Shown in pieces: positions 53,068 through 61,924 of a DNA stretch of 64,000 nucleotides. Both the position numbers and the translations under genes were made by a program. Positions within the stretch are counted from its first letter, which is position 1; the number at the start of each line of letters is the position of its first letter. Source of the stretch: DATAPD01 sp036265385 (lineage in GTDB: Bacteria; Acidobacteriota; Terriglobia; Terriglobales; Acidobacteriaceae); NCBI GenBank assembly GCA_036265385.1, contig DATAPD010000067.1, positions 1 through 64,000 on the forward strand. Direction: 5' to 3'. The notes under the pieces were generated by a model. It was not told the origin of the DNA. It did not search any database and saw nothing but the letters and a program-made list of their open reading frames with translations.

Positions 53068-54966
53068 ATGGAGCCGTCGCGGCAAACTCCCGTCGTTCGG
53101 TTCGGGACCTACGAACTTGGTCTCCAGTCGGGAGAACTTCGCAAAGCAGGTGTGCGGATCAGGGTGCAGCAGCAACCCCTGAAGTTGCTAGAGATATTGT
53201 TAGAGCGCCCGGGCGAAGTTGTTACTCGCGACGAACTGCGCAACCGAATCTGGGCGGATGAAAGCTATGGCGACTTTGATCAAGCCGTCAATGTAGCCAT
53301 CGCAAAGCTGCGAGCCGCACTCGGTGACTCCGCCGACAATCCCAGGTACGTCGAGACTCTTCCCAAACGCGGGTATCGTTTCATTGCTGAAGTTGCGACG
53401 GCCAGCCCCACGCCGGAGCAAACCGATGACTCGCTTCCAAGTGACGAACAGCCGCCTGCCGCGCTGACTGTTGCCAGCGCTGCCGAACCTGCAAGAAGCA
53501 TGCGCCATGTGTGGAGTTTGCTTGGTCTGGCGTTAGCGGTCGGGATATTAGGGTGGGGTCTTTGGACCTTCCTTCGTAACGGGAAAGCGGCCGAGATCCC
53601 GTCCTCTCTCCCGATTCATTCTCTAGCCGTGCTGCCGCTAGAAAATCTGTCCAGCGATTCCCAGGACTACTTCGCTGACGGCATGACGGATGAACTCATC
53701 ACGGACCTCGCACAACTTAGCGCGCTGCGTGTGATCTCTCGTACCTCAGTAATGCCGTATAAAGGCATCCGCAAACCTTTGTCCCAGATTGCGCGCGAAC
53801 TGAATGTAAACGCCGTCGTGGAAGGAACCGTTCTGCGCTCCGGCCAACAAGTTCGCATCACGGCGCAGCTGATCCGAGCTTCCGACGACAACCACATATG
53901 GGCTCACAGCTATGAAGGGGATGTTCGCGATACATTGGCGCTACAAAAGCGAGTAGCGCGCAACATCGCCGAACAGATTCGGATAAAGATCACTCCGCGG
54001 GAGGCGGCCGCGTTGGAGCACGACCCGGACGTGAATCCGGAAGCCTACGACAATTACATCAAGGGCCGATATTTCTGGAATAAGCGCACTGCAAGTGACG
54101 AGAAAAAGGCAATCTCTTATTTCAACCAAGCCATTGCGATCGATCCAAATTATTCACTACCTCACTCGGGCTTGGCAGAGATCTATCAAATTACCGATCG
54201 CCCGGAGTTAGCCCGGCAAGAAGTTCAGAAGGCACTGTCTCTCGATGACCAATCGGCTGAGGCACACAACTCCCTCGCGAATATGCTCTATCTTTTCGAT
54301 CGGGATTGGGAAAGCGCGAGCCGCGAGTTTAAGCGGGCGCTGGAACTCGATCAGAATTACGCTCCCGCTCATCATTGGTATTCCATGTTTCTCGTTGTCG
54401 AAGGCCGCAAAACTGAAGCTCTCGCGGAAGCCGAAAAGGCATATGAGTTAGATCCCCTGTCTCCGGTGGTGGGCGCGAACCTCGCGAAGATTCTCGAGGA
54501 GTCGGGCCAGAACGATAAAGCGATCGATCAGGCCAAGAAAACTCTCGACCTTGAGCCCGATTCTGCAGTTACTCACGCGGTGCTCGGACTTGCATACGAA
54601 AACAAGCGTATGTATGAGCAAGCCATTTCCGAATACAAAACGGCCGTGCAGCTCGGGGACTTGCCTTCAGAAACGCGCGGGCTTTTAGGTCACGCTTATG
54701 CCGTTTCTGGAAATCGAGCTGAGGCAGACAAGGTGATCGCCGAGCTCAAAAGTTTGTTGGCAACTAATCCTCGCGCGGCCCTCGACATAGCCGTCGTTTT
54801 TTCTGGATTGGGCGACAAAGACTCCGCCTTGTCCTGGTTGCAAAAAGCGCGTGGAGACAATGTGCGTGACCTTGCCGGCCTTGGCACAGACTCGCATTTT
54901 TCTACGCTTCGTTCCGACCGGCGCTTTCAGGACCTCGTGCGTCAGGTGGGAGCACCTCAGCAATAA
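53068..54966 (+). CDS. CadC-like winged helix - membrane - TPR protein
   Basis: A 632-residue protein. An N-terminal OmpR-type winged helix (VRFGTYELGLQSGELRKAGV, VVTRDELRNRIWADE, VETLPKRGYRFIAEV; residues 10-110) is followed by a membrane helix (about 146-168, LLGLALAVGILGWGLWTF). Next comes a FlgO/adenylate-cyclase-associated-like region (LAVLPLENLSSDSQDYFADG), then TPRs to the C-terminus (about 330-620). The design is membrane-tethered and would sense outside signals with the TPRs while binding DNA inside, as in CadC. It is a typical multigene family in Acidobacteria. Targets unknown; divergent from the regulator pair. Confidence 0.88.
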   Translation: MEPSRQTPVVRFGTYELGLQSGELRKAGVRIRVQQQPLKLLEILLERPGEVVTRDELRNRIWADESYGDFDQAVNVAIAKLRAALGDSADNPRYVETLPKRGYRFIAEVATASPTPEQTDDSLPSDEQPPAALTVASAAEPARSMRHVWSLLGLALAVGILGWGLWTFLRNGKAAEIPSSLPIHSLAVLPLENLSSDSQDYFADGMTDELITDLAQLSALRVISRTSVMPYKGIRKPLSQIARELNVNAVVEGTVLRSGQQVRITAQLIRASDDNHIWAHSYEGDVRDTLALQKRVARNIAEQIRIKITPREAAALEHDPDVNPEAYDNYIKGRYFWNKRTASDEKKAISYFNQAIAIDPNYSLPHSGLAEIYQITDRPELARQEVQKALSLDDQSAEAHNSLANMLYLFDRDWESASREFKRALELDQNYAPAHHWYSMFLVVEGRKTEALAEAEKAYELDPLSPVVGANLAKILEESGQNDKAIDQAKKTLDLEPDSAVTHAVLGLAYENKRMYEQAISEYKTAVQLGDLPSETRGLLGHAYAVSGNRAEADKVIAELKSLLATNPRAALDIAVVFSGLGDKDSALSWLQKARGDNVRDLAGLGTDSHFSTLRSDRRFQDLVRQVGAPQQ

Positions 54967-55151
54967 CCGCGCTGTCTGAAAACGTATTTCCTGCACCGAC
55001 AGTTCCGAGTTGTAAATCTCTTTTGACAAACATATGACGCAGCCCAAGCGTCTATTTCTTTCACTCTCGATCCAACTTTGCAGACGAAACGAAAACAGGG
55101 CTCGAACACGAGAGAGTTTTCGAATCATCATGCCAAGAGGAGAGAAGAGAA

Positions 55152-55706
55152 ATGAAATGCAACGTACTTGCAGTAGTCATGATTCTTGCTATCGGCATCG
55201 CCTGTCTTTCGCCACTCGCGAGCGCCGCCGCAAACGATTCCACCAACTTCAACATGGTCCCATCCGCTGGGGCGACAGCATGTCTCAAAAGCGGCGCCCG
55301 GGGAAGAGTCTCGATCAGTGACCTCGGGCCGGTCCAGAACATGCACGTTGAAGTCTTCTCGCTGCCCGCGAATACCGAGTTCACGCTGTTCGTGATCAAT
55401 ACTCCGAATGCTCCCTTCACGCCTGCGTGGTATCAAGGAGACCTCACTACCGATGCCCGCGGAAACGGCGCCATTGATGTAACTGGAATTTTCAGCGACG
55501 AAACTTTTGTCTTGAACCCCGGTGTACCAGCTGTTCCAGTCGAACTGCATCATCTCGGAATTTGGTTTGCCGATCCGACCGATGCGGGCAATGCCGGATG
55601 CCCTAACAACCCGACTCCTTTTGACGGTGACCATGTTGCCGGTATCCAAGTTCTGAACACGAGCAACTTCGCAGACGCAAATGGACCCTTGGGCCGCATC
55701 AAGTAA
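55152..55706 (+). CDS. secreted hypothetical protein
   Basis: A 184-residue secreted protein with a signal peptide (LAVVMILAIGIACLSPLASA) after GGAGAGAAG. The mature part is beta-rich, with MVPSAGATACLKSGARGRVS, MHVEVFSLPANTEFTLFVI, APFTPAWYQGDLTTDARGNG and an ILNTSNFAD end. Two cysteines could pair. I do not recognise the family. It stands alone between the CadC/TPR gene and the PhnD-like gene. A weak hairpin (55732-55760) follows. Confidence 0.65.
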   Translation: MKCNVLAVVMILAIGIACLSPLASAAANDSTNFNMVPSAGATACLKSGARGRVSISDLGPVQNMHVEVFSLPANTEFTLFVINTPNAPFTPAWYQGDLTTDARGNGAIDVTGIFSDETFVLNPGVPAVPVELHHLGIWFADPTDAGNAGCPNNPTPFDGDHVAGIQVLNTSNFADANGPLGRIK

Positions 55707-55731
55707 CCATCGAACATGAGCTGCACGAGTA

Positions 55732-55760
55732 GGGGTGCCCGTCGTTTGTCTGGGTACCCC
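55732..55760 (+). terminator. possible terminator hairpin
   Basis: ggggtgccc...gggtacccc, a nine-base stem with one G-U pair, 25 bases after the secreted protein stop. No T-run follows, so termination efficiency is doubtful. Confidence 0.35.
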
Positions 55761-55893
55761 GAGTCTCAACGCATCAGAGACCGCAATCAAGGCAGCCGGA
55801 AATCTGCTTCCCCAGTTCAAATGATTACTGGGCGTTTCGGTTATCTCGTATCATGATGCCGAGTCGGTAATTTCAGAGGCTGTCCGCCTCTTA

Positions 55894-56781
55894 ATGGCTC
55901 GTGCCCACATAAGCAACCCCAGAGGAGGCATTGCCGTGGTGCTACGGTTCAGTTCCAGCCAAGCCGCGATCGCTGAGCCGTTCTGCATGGAACTCGTGAA
56001 GTTTATAAGTGGCGAACTTGGGATTTCCTGCCAGTTCGTGAACGACCTCTCCTGGCAGGAGCGAGAACGGTTGCTGCTGCTAGGCGAGATCCATGTTTGT
56101 TGGATTTGTGGCCTTGCTTACGTCCGAGCGAGTGACCGCCAAGACAAGTTGATCGAGCTTTTGGTCGCGCCTGTGAGGCGGGATCCCCGCTATGATGCCA
56201 AACCTGTCTACTATTCAGATTTTATCGTGCGTAGCGAGACGAACTTCCACTCTTTTGAGGATCTGCGCGGCCGCACATGGGGCTACAACGAGCGCGGCTC
56301 GCATTCAGGGTTCAACATAGTGCGCTATCAACTTGCGATGCGCGGATTAGATCAGAACTACTTCCGCCGTATTGTGGAATCCGGTTCCCATCGCAACTCG
56401 CTTCAAATGGTTCTGGAGCGCTCGATTGACACAGCCGCGATCGACAGCTCTGTCCTTGAATTAGAGTTGGCGAAGGATCCCGCAATCATCAGAGAAATCC
56501 GAATATTAGAAAGCCTGGGGCCCAGTCCTTCTCCTCCATGGGTTGTTCATAGATCCGTTTCGCCGGATATGCGGAAGACCTTGAGGGACATCCTTCTTGC
56601 AATGAACGAACACCCGAAGGGCCGGAAAATTTTGGAGGCGGGTAGAATGCTCCGTTTCGCACCCGTGTCTGATCACGATTACGATCAGATTCGCGAAATG
56701 AACCGAATCGCTAACGCTGTACATCTCACAGACCCGAAAATCAGCTCGCCGATGCCCGTGTCCATTACCAAGGCGCTTTGA
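55894..56781 (+). CDS. PhnD/SsuA-like phosphate/phosphonate substrate-binding protein
   Basis: A 295-residue periplasmic-binding-protein fold of the PhnD group. LRFSSSQAAIAEPFCMELVK opens the first domain; ICWICGLAYVRASDRQDKLI, VYYSDFIVRSETNFHSFEDL and TWGYNERGSHSGFNIVRYQL follow the PhnD order. No signal peptide is present, which is odd for a binding protein and suggests a cytoplasmic role or a lost signal. No transporter genes lie beside it. Function uncertain. Confidence 0.75.
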   Translation: MARAHISNPRGGIAVVLRFSSSQAAIAEPFCMELVKFISGELGISCQFVNDLSWQERERLLLLGEIHVCWICGLAYVRASDRQDKLIELLVAPVRRDPRYDAKPVYYSDFIVRSETNFHSFEDLRGRTWGYNERGSHSGFNIVRYQLAMRGLDQNYFRRIVESGSHRNSLQMVLERSIDTAAIDSSVLELELAKDPAIIREIRILESLGPSPSPPWVVHRSVSPDMRKTLRDILLAMNEHPKGRKILEAGRMLRFAPVSDHDYDQIREMNRIANAVHLTDPKISSPMPVSITKAL

Positions 56782-56843
56782 GTTTGCGTGGTTACGACAC
56801 CGCTCGATAACGCGACCCAGGGGACGAGAGCAATGAGCGAGCA

Positions 56844-57005
56844 CTAGGTCGAACACACAGACCTGCGCATTGTGTTCAGGCGTTCTTCTTTTTCTTCGAG
56901 AAGCTTATTGATTTCCGCGACTAATTCAAGAAGTCGCCGAGGATCTTGCTCATGAACAGCTTGTTCACACAATGTTCTCCAAAGTTCTTCTTTTTCGCCC
57001 TGCAT
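56844..57005 (-). CDS. short coiled-coil protein
   Basis: A 53-residue protein from the ATG at 57005, after a GAGGAGAGGAGGG site: MQGEKEELWRTLCEQAVHEQ, then PRRLLELVAEINKLLEEKEE. Strongly helical and charged. Such small proteins are frequent in this group. Convergent with the PhnD-like gene. Function unknown. Confidence 0.55.
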   Translation of the reverse strand: MQGEKEELWRTLCEQAVHEQDPRRLLELVAEINKLLEEKEERLNTMRRSVCST

Positions 57006-58280
57006 TGCATCAAGACCCTCCTCTCCTCGTGCCAGAGGTATTTGGCGGTAGATTGTGGCGCGTTCTCTTGCTTCGATCAAGCGATTTTCGTCCTTCTCAG
57101 AAGCGAAAACTGCAATTGCCGTGCCAGAGAGGCCGCTCCCGCAACTACTCAGATTTTCAATGGAATAGCGGAATCGCGGAGATTCAGGTAGGAAGTTTTT
57201 TCATCGTCAACTTCAAATCTAGGTCTGTTTGCGATTCATTTTCTCAGCATCATGACGCCAGTTAACGCTTGCCACAAAGCTGTTCGCCCCGTTGATTTAA
57301 GGCGTATATCCTAGACCTCTACAACGCATCTCGCCGCTTTAGCGGCTTCCTGCGCTGGCTCGAAAGGAGCACCTGTGCAGGAACGCGCGAAGCGCTTTGA
57401 TAGTCTTTTTACTCGTTCTTCAGAACTTAACAACGCCTCGGTTTGACTCTCACTGGTATCAGAGGAACTGGCGAAGCGTTCAAGAGCTCTGTGCGTACGC
57501 CTGGGCGAGCTTCAACGCCTAAACAAGATCGCCGGAGCAGCAGTGAAGAAGTCATCGCTTTTGCTCAAAAGCTTCTAGCGCACACGTAGTTCCCGGGGGT
57601 GTAGTCGTGTTCGAATGTTTTGCCGCGTAATTGGAGAGCTCAGGCTGGATGTGGACGTTTACTGCTAGCATCCTTGCTGCGAGTCGTCTAGGTTTACTTC
57701 GTTGTTTATTCCATAGGTGGAATTTTCTTAAGAGCGACTTGAACTTCTACGATCTTCGCTTAGATGAAGTTGCGATCATCCGTGGGCAGGATCCGACAAA
57801 CGGGAAGCTGCAGGGTTTGGTGCCACCGCTGTACCGTGCGGATGCTCCTTCCCATGTAGCCCCGCGATCTCTTTCCAGGAATCCAGCCTAGGAGCCTGAT
57901 CCCTCATAGAGAGGGATTGTATCGAAGCTTTTGGAACGATTGTGGTCAGACTGGCGCAACATCCGGTCTTGTTCGCTAGACCGACGACAACTTCCGCTCA
58001 ATTGCCGGATGTGGTCCCACCTTCAGGGAAGATAAGGCTGCTTTCTAAAGCAAACGCGAATTGGCATAACATCGCCATCGTCGGTAAATTCCCAAAATGC
58101 GAAAGATGAGAGGCGGTCACTTCAATTGAAACGCTCCCGGCGGTAAAATCACTACAAATAGACGATAAGAAACAGAGGTTCTATGAAGAATACTGAGCCG
58201 AGAAGCAAATCCGTGCTTCCCGTTTTGATAGCCTAAGGCTCACTCCACTCAACCTCCATTGGCGTAGGAAGGAGGTCCAT
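57006..58280. other. 1.27-kb region without a convincing gene
   Basis: The reading frames here are short and of poor composition. One element-like left arm (ataacatcgcc near 58066) lies about 200 bases before the secreted gene; otherwise I see no recognisable gene or RNA. It could contain decayed sequence. Confidence 0.5.
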
Positions 58281-58673
58281 ATGAAAAAGCTGGTTACACT
58301 GGCTGGAATACTGTTTGTAGTCTTCTGCATTGAGCCTGCCTTCGGGCAGTATTGGCAGACAGTTGCTAAGGTGAAAGTGCCGTTTGAATTTGTCGTGGGC
58401 AGCACAACAATGCCTGCTGGAACGTATGCGGTGCAACTCGATTCGGAGGCACAGGCGCTTTGCCTGTTCAATCCGGACAATGGATCGTCAGCGATTGCAC
58501 TGTTACACAATATCTATCTTTCTACCGACGCCCCGATCGAAACGAAGCTAATGTTTGCTTTCGATGGACAGCGGCATGTGCTCCATCAAGTGGTGGTAGA
58601 CCGAGACAACCACATCCACGATTTAATTCATGGCACTGAAGTCGCGGAGCTGGCTGCATTCCCGTCCACTTAG
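58281..58673 (+). CDS. small secreted hypothetical protein
   Basis: A 130-residue protein with a strong GGAGG site and a signal peptide (LVTLAGILFVVFCIEPAFGQ). The mature part VKVPFEFVVGSTTMPAGTYA, then CLFNPDNGSSAIALL and HVLHQVVVDRDNHIHDL, fits an acidobacterial secreted family of unknown function. A hairpin terminator follows. It is followed and preceded by weak repeat-like arms. Confidence 0.7.
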   Translation: MKKLVTLAGILFVVFCIEPAFGQYWQTVAKVKVPFEFVVGSTTMPAGTYAVQLDSEAQALCLFNPDNGSSAIALLHNIYLSTDAPIETKLMFAFDGQRHVLHQVVVDRDNHIHDLIHGTEVAELAAFPST

Positions 58674-58693
58674 ATCGTTCTGAATCCTTCAAA

Positions 58694-58723
58694 AGGCCCT
58701 TACTCGATAAGGAATAAGGGCCT
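58694..58723 (+). terminator. terminator hairpin
   Basis: AGGCCCTTA paired with TAAGGGCCT around a 12-base loop, 20 bases after the stop of the secreted protein gene. The T-tract is weak (cgttgtc). Confidence 0.55.
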
Positions 58724-58933
58724 CGTTGTCAGGGTGATCGAGGTGACATCGCGATCATAGTCGTCGAACTCGTCAATGGGCGTCTTTGAGATGCCTCATG
58801 GTAGGAACGGCTTCTACCCGCGGGTCGGTTTGCGAGATAGTTAGTATTAGGTTTCACGATGAGCGCGAACGCCTCTTGCAACAGTTGCGTTGTTGTATGG
58901 GGCGACGTTCGGTTAACATCGCGGAGTACCCGA

Positions 58934-59368
58934 ATGGCCGAGACACGGAACCCTCGAAGTTTGATAAGTCGACTCACGTTTGGGATTATCCCAATTTGCT
59001 TAGTTCTGCTCCTCATTGTTGCAGCGGGGGAGATTGGCGCAAACACTGCGACGTTCGTAGCTGTATTTACGGTCTGCGCTGTTGTGCTCTGGTTCGGTCG
59101 CGGCTGGATCGGTCAAACTCTCGTAACGAAGTGGACGGGGATTGTCTTCGCAGTTGGTGTTGCGTCTTTGCTGCTGCTGTATGCGCTCGGAGTGGCCGTA
59201 CCGCTCCTATTGGTCGGCTTCCGCGTCGCGGAGTGGATTTCCGTTCCATTCATGCTTCTATTGTTTGTTGCTGGTCCGTATCTTTTGTACGACCTTTTTT
59301 TTCGACAGCCACATCGAGGCCGTTTCGCCCGCGCACGTGAAGACCGATCCTTGAGGAGGAAGCCGTAA
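58934..59368 (+). CDS. four-helix membrane protein
   Basis: A 144-residue integral membrane protein from the ATG at 58934. Helices are IIPICLVLLLIVAAGEIGAN, FVAVFTVCAVVLWFG, IVFAVGVASLLLLYALGVAV and FMLLLFVAGPYLLYDLFF. The C-terminus is basic (RFARAREDRSLRRKP). No family name. It lies between weak repeat copies. The frame also runs from 58859 but without a signal there. Confidence 0.65.
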   Translation: MAETRNPRSLISRLTFGIIPICLVLLLIVAAGEIGANTATFVAVFTVCAVVLWFGRGWIGQTLVTKWTGIVFAVGVASLLLLYALGVAVPLLLVGFRVAEWISVPFMLLLFVAGPYLLYDLFFRQPHRGRFARAREDRSLRRKP

Positions 59369-59396
59369 GGTCGCCCGAGGAGCGACGCGCCGCCTA

Positions 59397-59448
59397 TGAC
59401 GGTTGCGAATCATCATTACACTCAATTGAGTGATGTTTGATGTGCCTA
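59397..59448 (+). repeat. inverted-repeat element O (compact)
   Basis: gacggttgcgaatcatcatt then acactcaattgagtgatg then tttgatgtgcc. It is the shortest form of the element, with the inner arms meeting at CACTCAATTGAGTG and virtually no loop. Confidence 0.7.
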
Positions 59449-59500
59449 TTTCCTCTTCAGCAGGCTCTTTCCTAATCGGATTAGCAAGTTCTCAAACTCC

Positions 59501-59848
59501 TTACATCCGCCGACGATCAAGGTGCAATTGAGTGCCGGTCGCTCTTATTGTGGGTCGTTGTGAGTCGTTGGGGTGCAATTCCGAAATGTCCAAGTCGAAA
59601 TCGAGGGGCAGAACGGCTCTGAGCGCTTCCGCGATTTTTGTGCCTAGACACGGTGCGTTCTCGTCGAGAACAACGACAAGTACCTGTGCGGGCGGATCGA
59701 TGTACCCCTTGACATAGACCATGGGCAGATAAGCCTCATTGATCTCAACAATTTTGCTGAGGGCGGCGGCGATGGACTCAGATATCTGTGTCGGAACCGG
59801 GTGGGCGGGAGGTCCGATGTAAGCAGCTTGTACCTGCGGGATCTTCAT
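59501..59848 (-). CDS. SseB-C-terminal-like small protein
   Basis: A 115-residue protein from the ATG at 59848 (MKIPQVQAAYIGPPAHPV). The middle (INEAYLPMVYVKGYIDPPAQ, VLVVVLDENAPCLGTKIAEA, FDLDISELHP) is weakly like the C-terminal part of SseB (enhanced serine sensitivity) proteins. Cytoplasmic. Opposite in direction to its neighbours. The assignment is tentative. Confidence 0.55.
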   Translation of the reverse strand: MKIPQVQAAYIGPPAHPVPTQISESIAAALSKIVEINEAYLPMVYVKGYIDPPAQVLVVVLDENAPCLGTKIAEALRAVLPLDFDLDISELHPNDSQRPTIRATGTQLHLDRRRM

Positions 59849-60082
59849 TCTGCCATTTCTCGATGCGGATGTAATTGCGCCCGCCATTGTAATGAATGAC
59901 TCAGAACCTGCCTTAGAGCGCTACTACAGAAGGTGCTCACACCAACCGTGGATGAACACGCAAGTACATTACCGAAGTCAACGAACTGAAGTACCGGCAG
60001 TAAAACGGCGGACGTGATGTTACGCTGCTGGTAAGTCGGGGTTGAGGAAAGACCAGCGACACCCAATGGAGTTGGAGGGTTC

Positions 60083-60658
60083 ATGAAGAAGCAGTTTGCA
60101 CTGATCGCCTTATTTGCGGCTATGGTGTTGCCGCTGGCTGCCCAAGCGCAGCAAATTCGTCTGTCGTTGAGCGACCAACAGCGCTTCGATAGCTATTACT
60201 CTCGCTGGAAGAATTACAAGGCGACCAACAATCAGGGAGAAGTCCGCAGCATGGAAGGCCGGATGCAGGATGTTTATCAGCACTACGGTATACCTGCTGG
60301 CACTCCTTACGGCCGCGTGGCGTCCGGAGGGGGCGGGTGGCGTACTCCAACTTCGAGCGGCCCGAGGCAAACGGTTGATATGAGCGGGGCGCGTGATCCC
60401 TATCGGCCGCATCCTCGTGAATGGGAAAGAGACCACGCTCGATATGAGCATCGCGAATGGGAACGCGAGCACGAACGAGAGCGGGAGCGAGAAGAAGCTC
60501 GCCACGACCAGGGACTGCATCGCGGATGGTCCAAAGATCATGATCATGATCGCGACCACGACCATGACCGCGACCGGCACGAACATCACGAGGGCAAAGA
60601 CAACAAAGGCCCAGACAACAAACACGCGGACCACGACAATCACGACCACAAGCGATAA
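60083..60658 (+). CDS. secreted His/Asp/Arg-rich protein
   Basis: A 191-residue secreted protein after a GGAGTTGGAGGG site. The signal peptide is LIALFAAMVLPLAAQAQQIR. A conserved-looking stretch LSLSDQQRFDSYYSRWKNY and a YGRVASGGGGWRTP linker lead to a C-terminal third dominated by His, Asp, Glu and Arg (REWEREHEREREREEARHD, DHDHDRDHDHDRDRHEHH). That tail probably binds metals or is disordered; this is inference. It is followed by a right repeat arm and a hairpin. Confidence 0.7.
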   Translation: MKKQFALIALFAAMVLPLAAQAQQIRLSLSDQQRFDSYYSRWKNYKATNNQGEVRSMEGRMQDVYQHYGIPAGTPYGRVASGGGGWRTPTSSGPRQTVDMSGARDPYRPHPREWERDHARYEHREWEREHEREREREEARHDQGLHRGWSKDHDHDRDHDHDRDRHEHHEGKDNKGPDNKHADHDNHDHKR

Positions 60659-60673
60659 AGCTCAATAGCGAGT

Positions 60674-60705
60674 GAGTGAGAAAGTTTGTTAAGAACAGTT
60701 CAATC
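60674..60705 (+). repeat. inverted-repeat element P (right arm)
   Basis: gagtgagaaagtttgttaag then aacagttcaatc, matching the right-arm consensus with a few changes. It lies directly before the hairpin at 60712. Confidence 0.5.
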
Positions 60706-60711
60706 AGAAAA

Positions 60712-60735
60712 AAGCCGCCCAAAGTTTGGGCGGCT
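60712..60735. terminator. strong hairpin, likely terminator
   Basis: GCCGCCCAAA paired with TTTGGGCGGC around one base; the perfect 10-bp stem is preceded by six A and followed by TT. The A-run suits termination from the right as well as from the left. Confidence 0.6.
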
Positions 60736-60860
60736 TGCTGCTGTTTGGGTATACGAGTTCGGTAAGTACCGTGACTCACATCGGTCGGGTCAACGCAAGA
60801 CAAGTGATCAGCACGGCTAGGTTTTGTAACTTCCCCTCGCTGCCGTAACATGGAAACGAA

Positions 60861-61271
60861 ATGCATTTGAGCAATTACCAGGTACTGTTCTGGTTGCCGA
60901 TTGGGTTAGCGGTTGTGGTGGTGATCGCACTTGGGTTTCGTATTTATCGTGCGTCGCTGACCTGGCCGACGGCGGACGGAACAATTACCCGTCTTGATAT
61001 TGAACGGAAGATGGGTGGCACAATCAGGGGCGGCCACTATTTCTGTGCAACCTTCACTTATGAGTTTCTCGACACGAACGGCGATCATCTTTCGGGAACC
61101 TGGTACAAGAATTTCTCCACGGAGTCAGAAGCTCGGGACTTCGCTGCGCGCGAATTGCCCCTTGGCAAACCAGTCGTAGTACGTTTCAATCCGAAAAATC
61201 CCAAGTTCAACGATCTGGAACTCGACTCCTGGACGTATACCAATGACCGCCCCACCTCGCTGAACATTTAG
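60861..61271 (+). CDS. DUF3592 domain membrane protein
   Basis: A 136-residue protein with one N-terminal helix (VLFWLPIGLAVVVVIALGFR). The DUF3592 pattern follows: SLTWPTADGTITRLDI, YFCATFTYEFLDTNGDHLSG, and LGKPVVVRFNPKNPKF. The domain is found in bacterial and bacteriophage-linked proteins without a known role. It is probably attached to the inner membrane. Monocistronic. Confidence 0.75.
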   Translation: MHLSNYQVLFWLPIGLAVVVVIALGFRIYRASLTWPTADGTITRLDIERKMGGTIRGGHYFCATFTYEFLDTNGDHLSGTWYKNFSTESEARDFAARELPLGKPVVVRFNPKNPKFNDLELDSWTYTNDRPTSLNI

Positions 61272-61408
61272 GTTTTTAAGCTTACGCTGCCGGCTGAAAT
61301 CGATAAGTTAGGCGAGCGCGAAATCCAACTTGGAAGTAGTGCGCGAGGAGCGGGGCTCTCCCAAGATGTCCAATCTGGATTAAACTTTCCGCTGCTGAGG
61401 GGGACACC

Positions 61409-61921
61409 ATGCAGAACGAAGTCAAGCGCAACTTCATTCTTCAGCAAGGATTCGAAGAACCGGGGGCGGAGCAGTGTCCGCGACAGTATTCGGCACTTCA
61501 ATTTCAGCCTCGAACCGTTTTCGTGTGGATTGTTGTGGGGGTTTTGCTGCAGTCTCCGACGGTCTTCTATTTGCTCTGTGCCGTTTTGTGGTGGAGCGCG
61601 CTGCTTCCAAAGTTCAATCCGTTCGACGTTCTCTACAATCTGATTTTTGGGGACCATCAAGGCGGCGCTTCTCACCTAACACCGGCTCCCGCACCTCGTC
61701 GCACGGCACAGGCTATGGCTGGCCTGTTCGCTCTGAGTTCTGGGCTTTTTATTGAATTCGGTCACTCGACGTCTGCGTATGTGGTGGAAGGAATTTTTTT
61801 GGCTGCCGTGCTGGCACTCATATTGGGAGGCTTCTGCCTAGGATCTTTTGTATTTCACTTGTTGAGCGGTAAAGGATCCTTTGCCTGCCAGACATTGCCT
61901 TGGGCGACGCGAGGGCGTTGA
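61409..61921 (+). CDS. DUF4395-like membrane protein
   Basis: A 170-residue protein. RNFILQQGFEEPGAEQCPRQ opens, then helices LLQSPTVFYLLCAVLWWS, MAGLFALSSGLFIEFGHSTS and LAAVLALILGGFCLGSFVFH. The central APAPRRTAQAMAG segment and FNPFDVLYN fit DUF4395. Function unknown. It ends at the start of the CoA-ligase gene; the stop overlaps that gene's ATGAATG region, so the two are probably coupled. Confidence 0.7.
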   Translation: MQNEVKRNFILQQGFEEPGAEQCPRQYSALQFQPRTVFVWIVVGVLLQSPTVFYLLCAVLWWSALLPKFNPFDVLYNLIFGDHQGGASHLTPAPAPRRTAQAMAGLFALSSGLFIEFGHSTSAYVVEGIFLAAVLALILGGFCLGSFVFHLLSGKGSFACQTLPWATRGR

Positions 61922-61924
61922 TGA

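Noticed and set aside
54968..55008. Possible repeat arm ctgaaaacgtatttcctgca then ccgacagttcc
   Set aside because: Only scattered matches to the right-arm consensus and no partner arm.
57631..57891. 86-residue frame in the 57-58 kb gap
   Set aside because: No ribosome-binding site, no hydrophobic or domain pattern beyond chance, and poor composition.
60110..60649. Hydrophobic minus-strand frame opposite the His/Asp-rich gene
   Set aside because: The Val/Ile-rich peptide is produced by complementing GAC/CAC/GAT repeats. It is an artefact, not a membrane protein.
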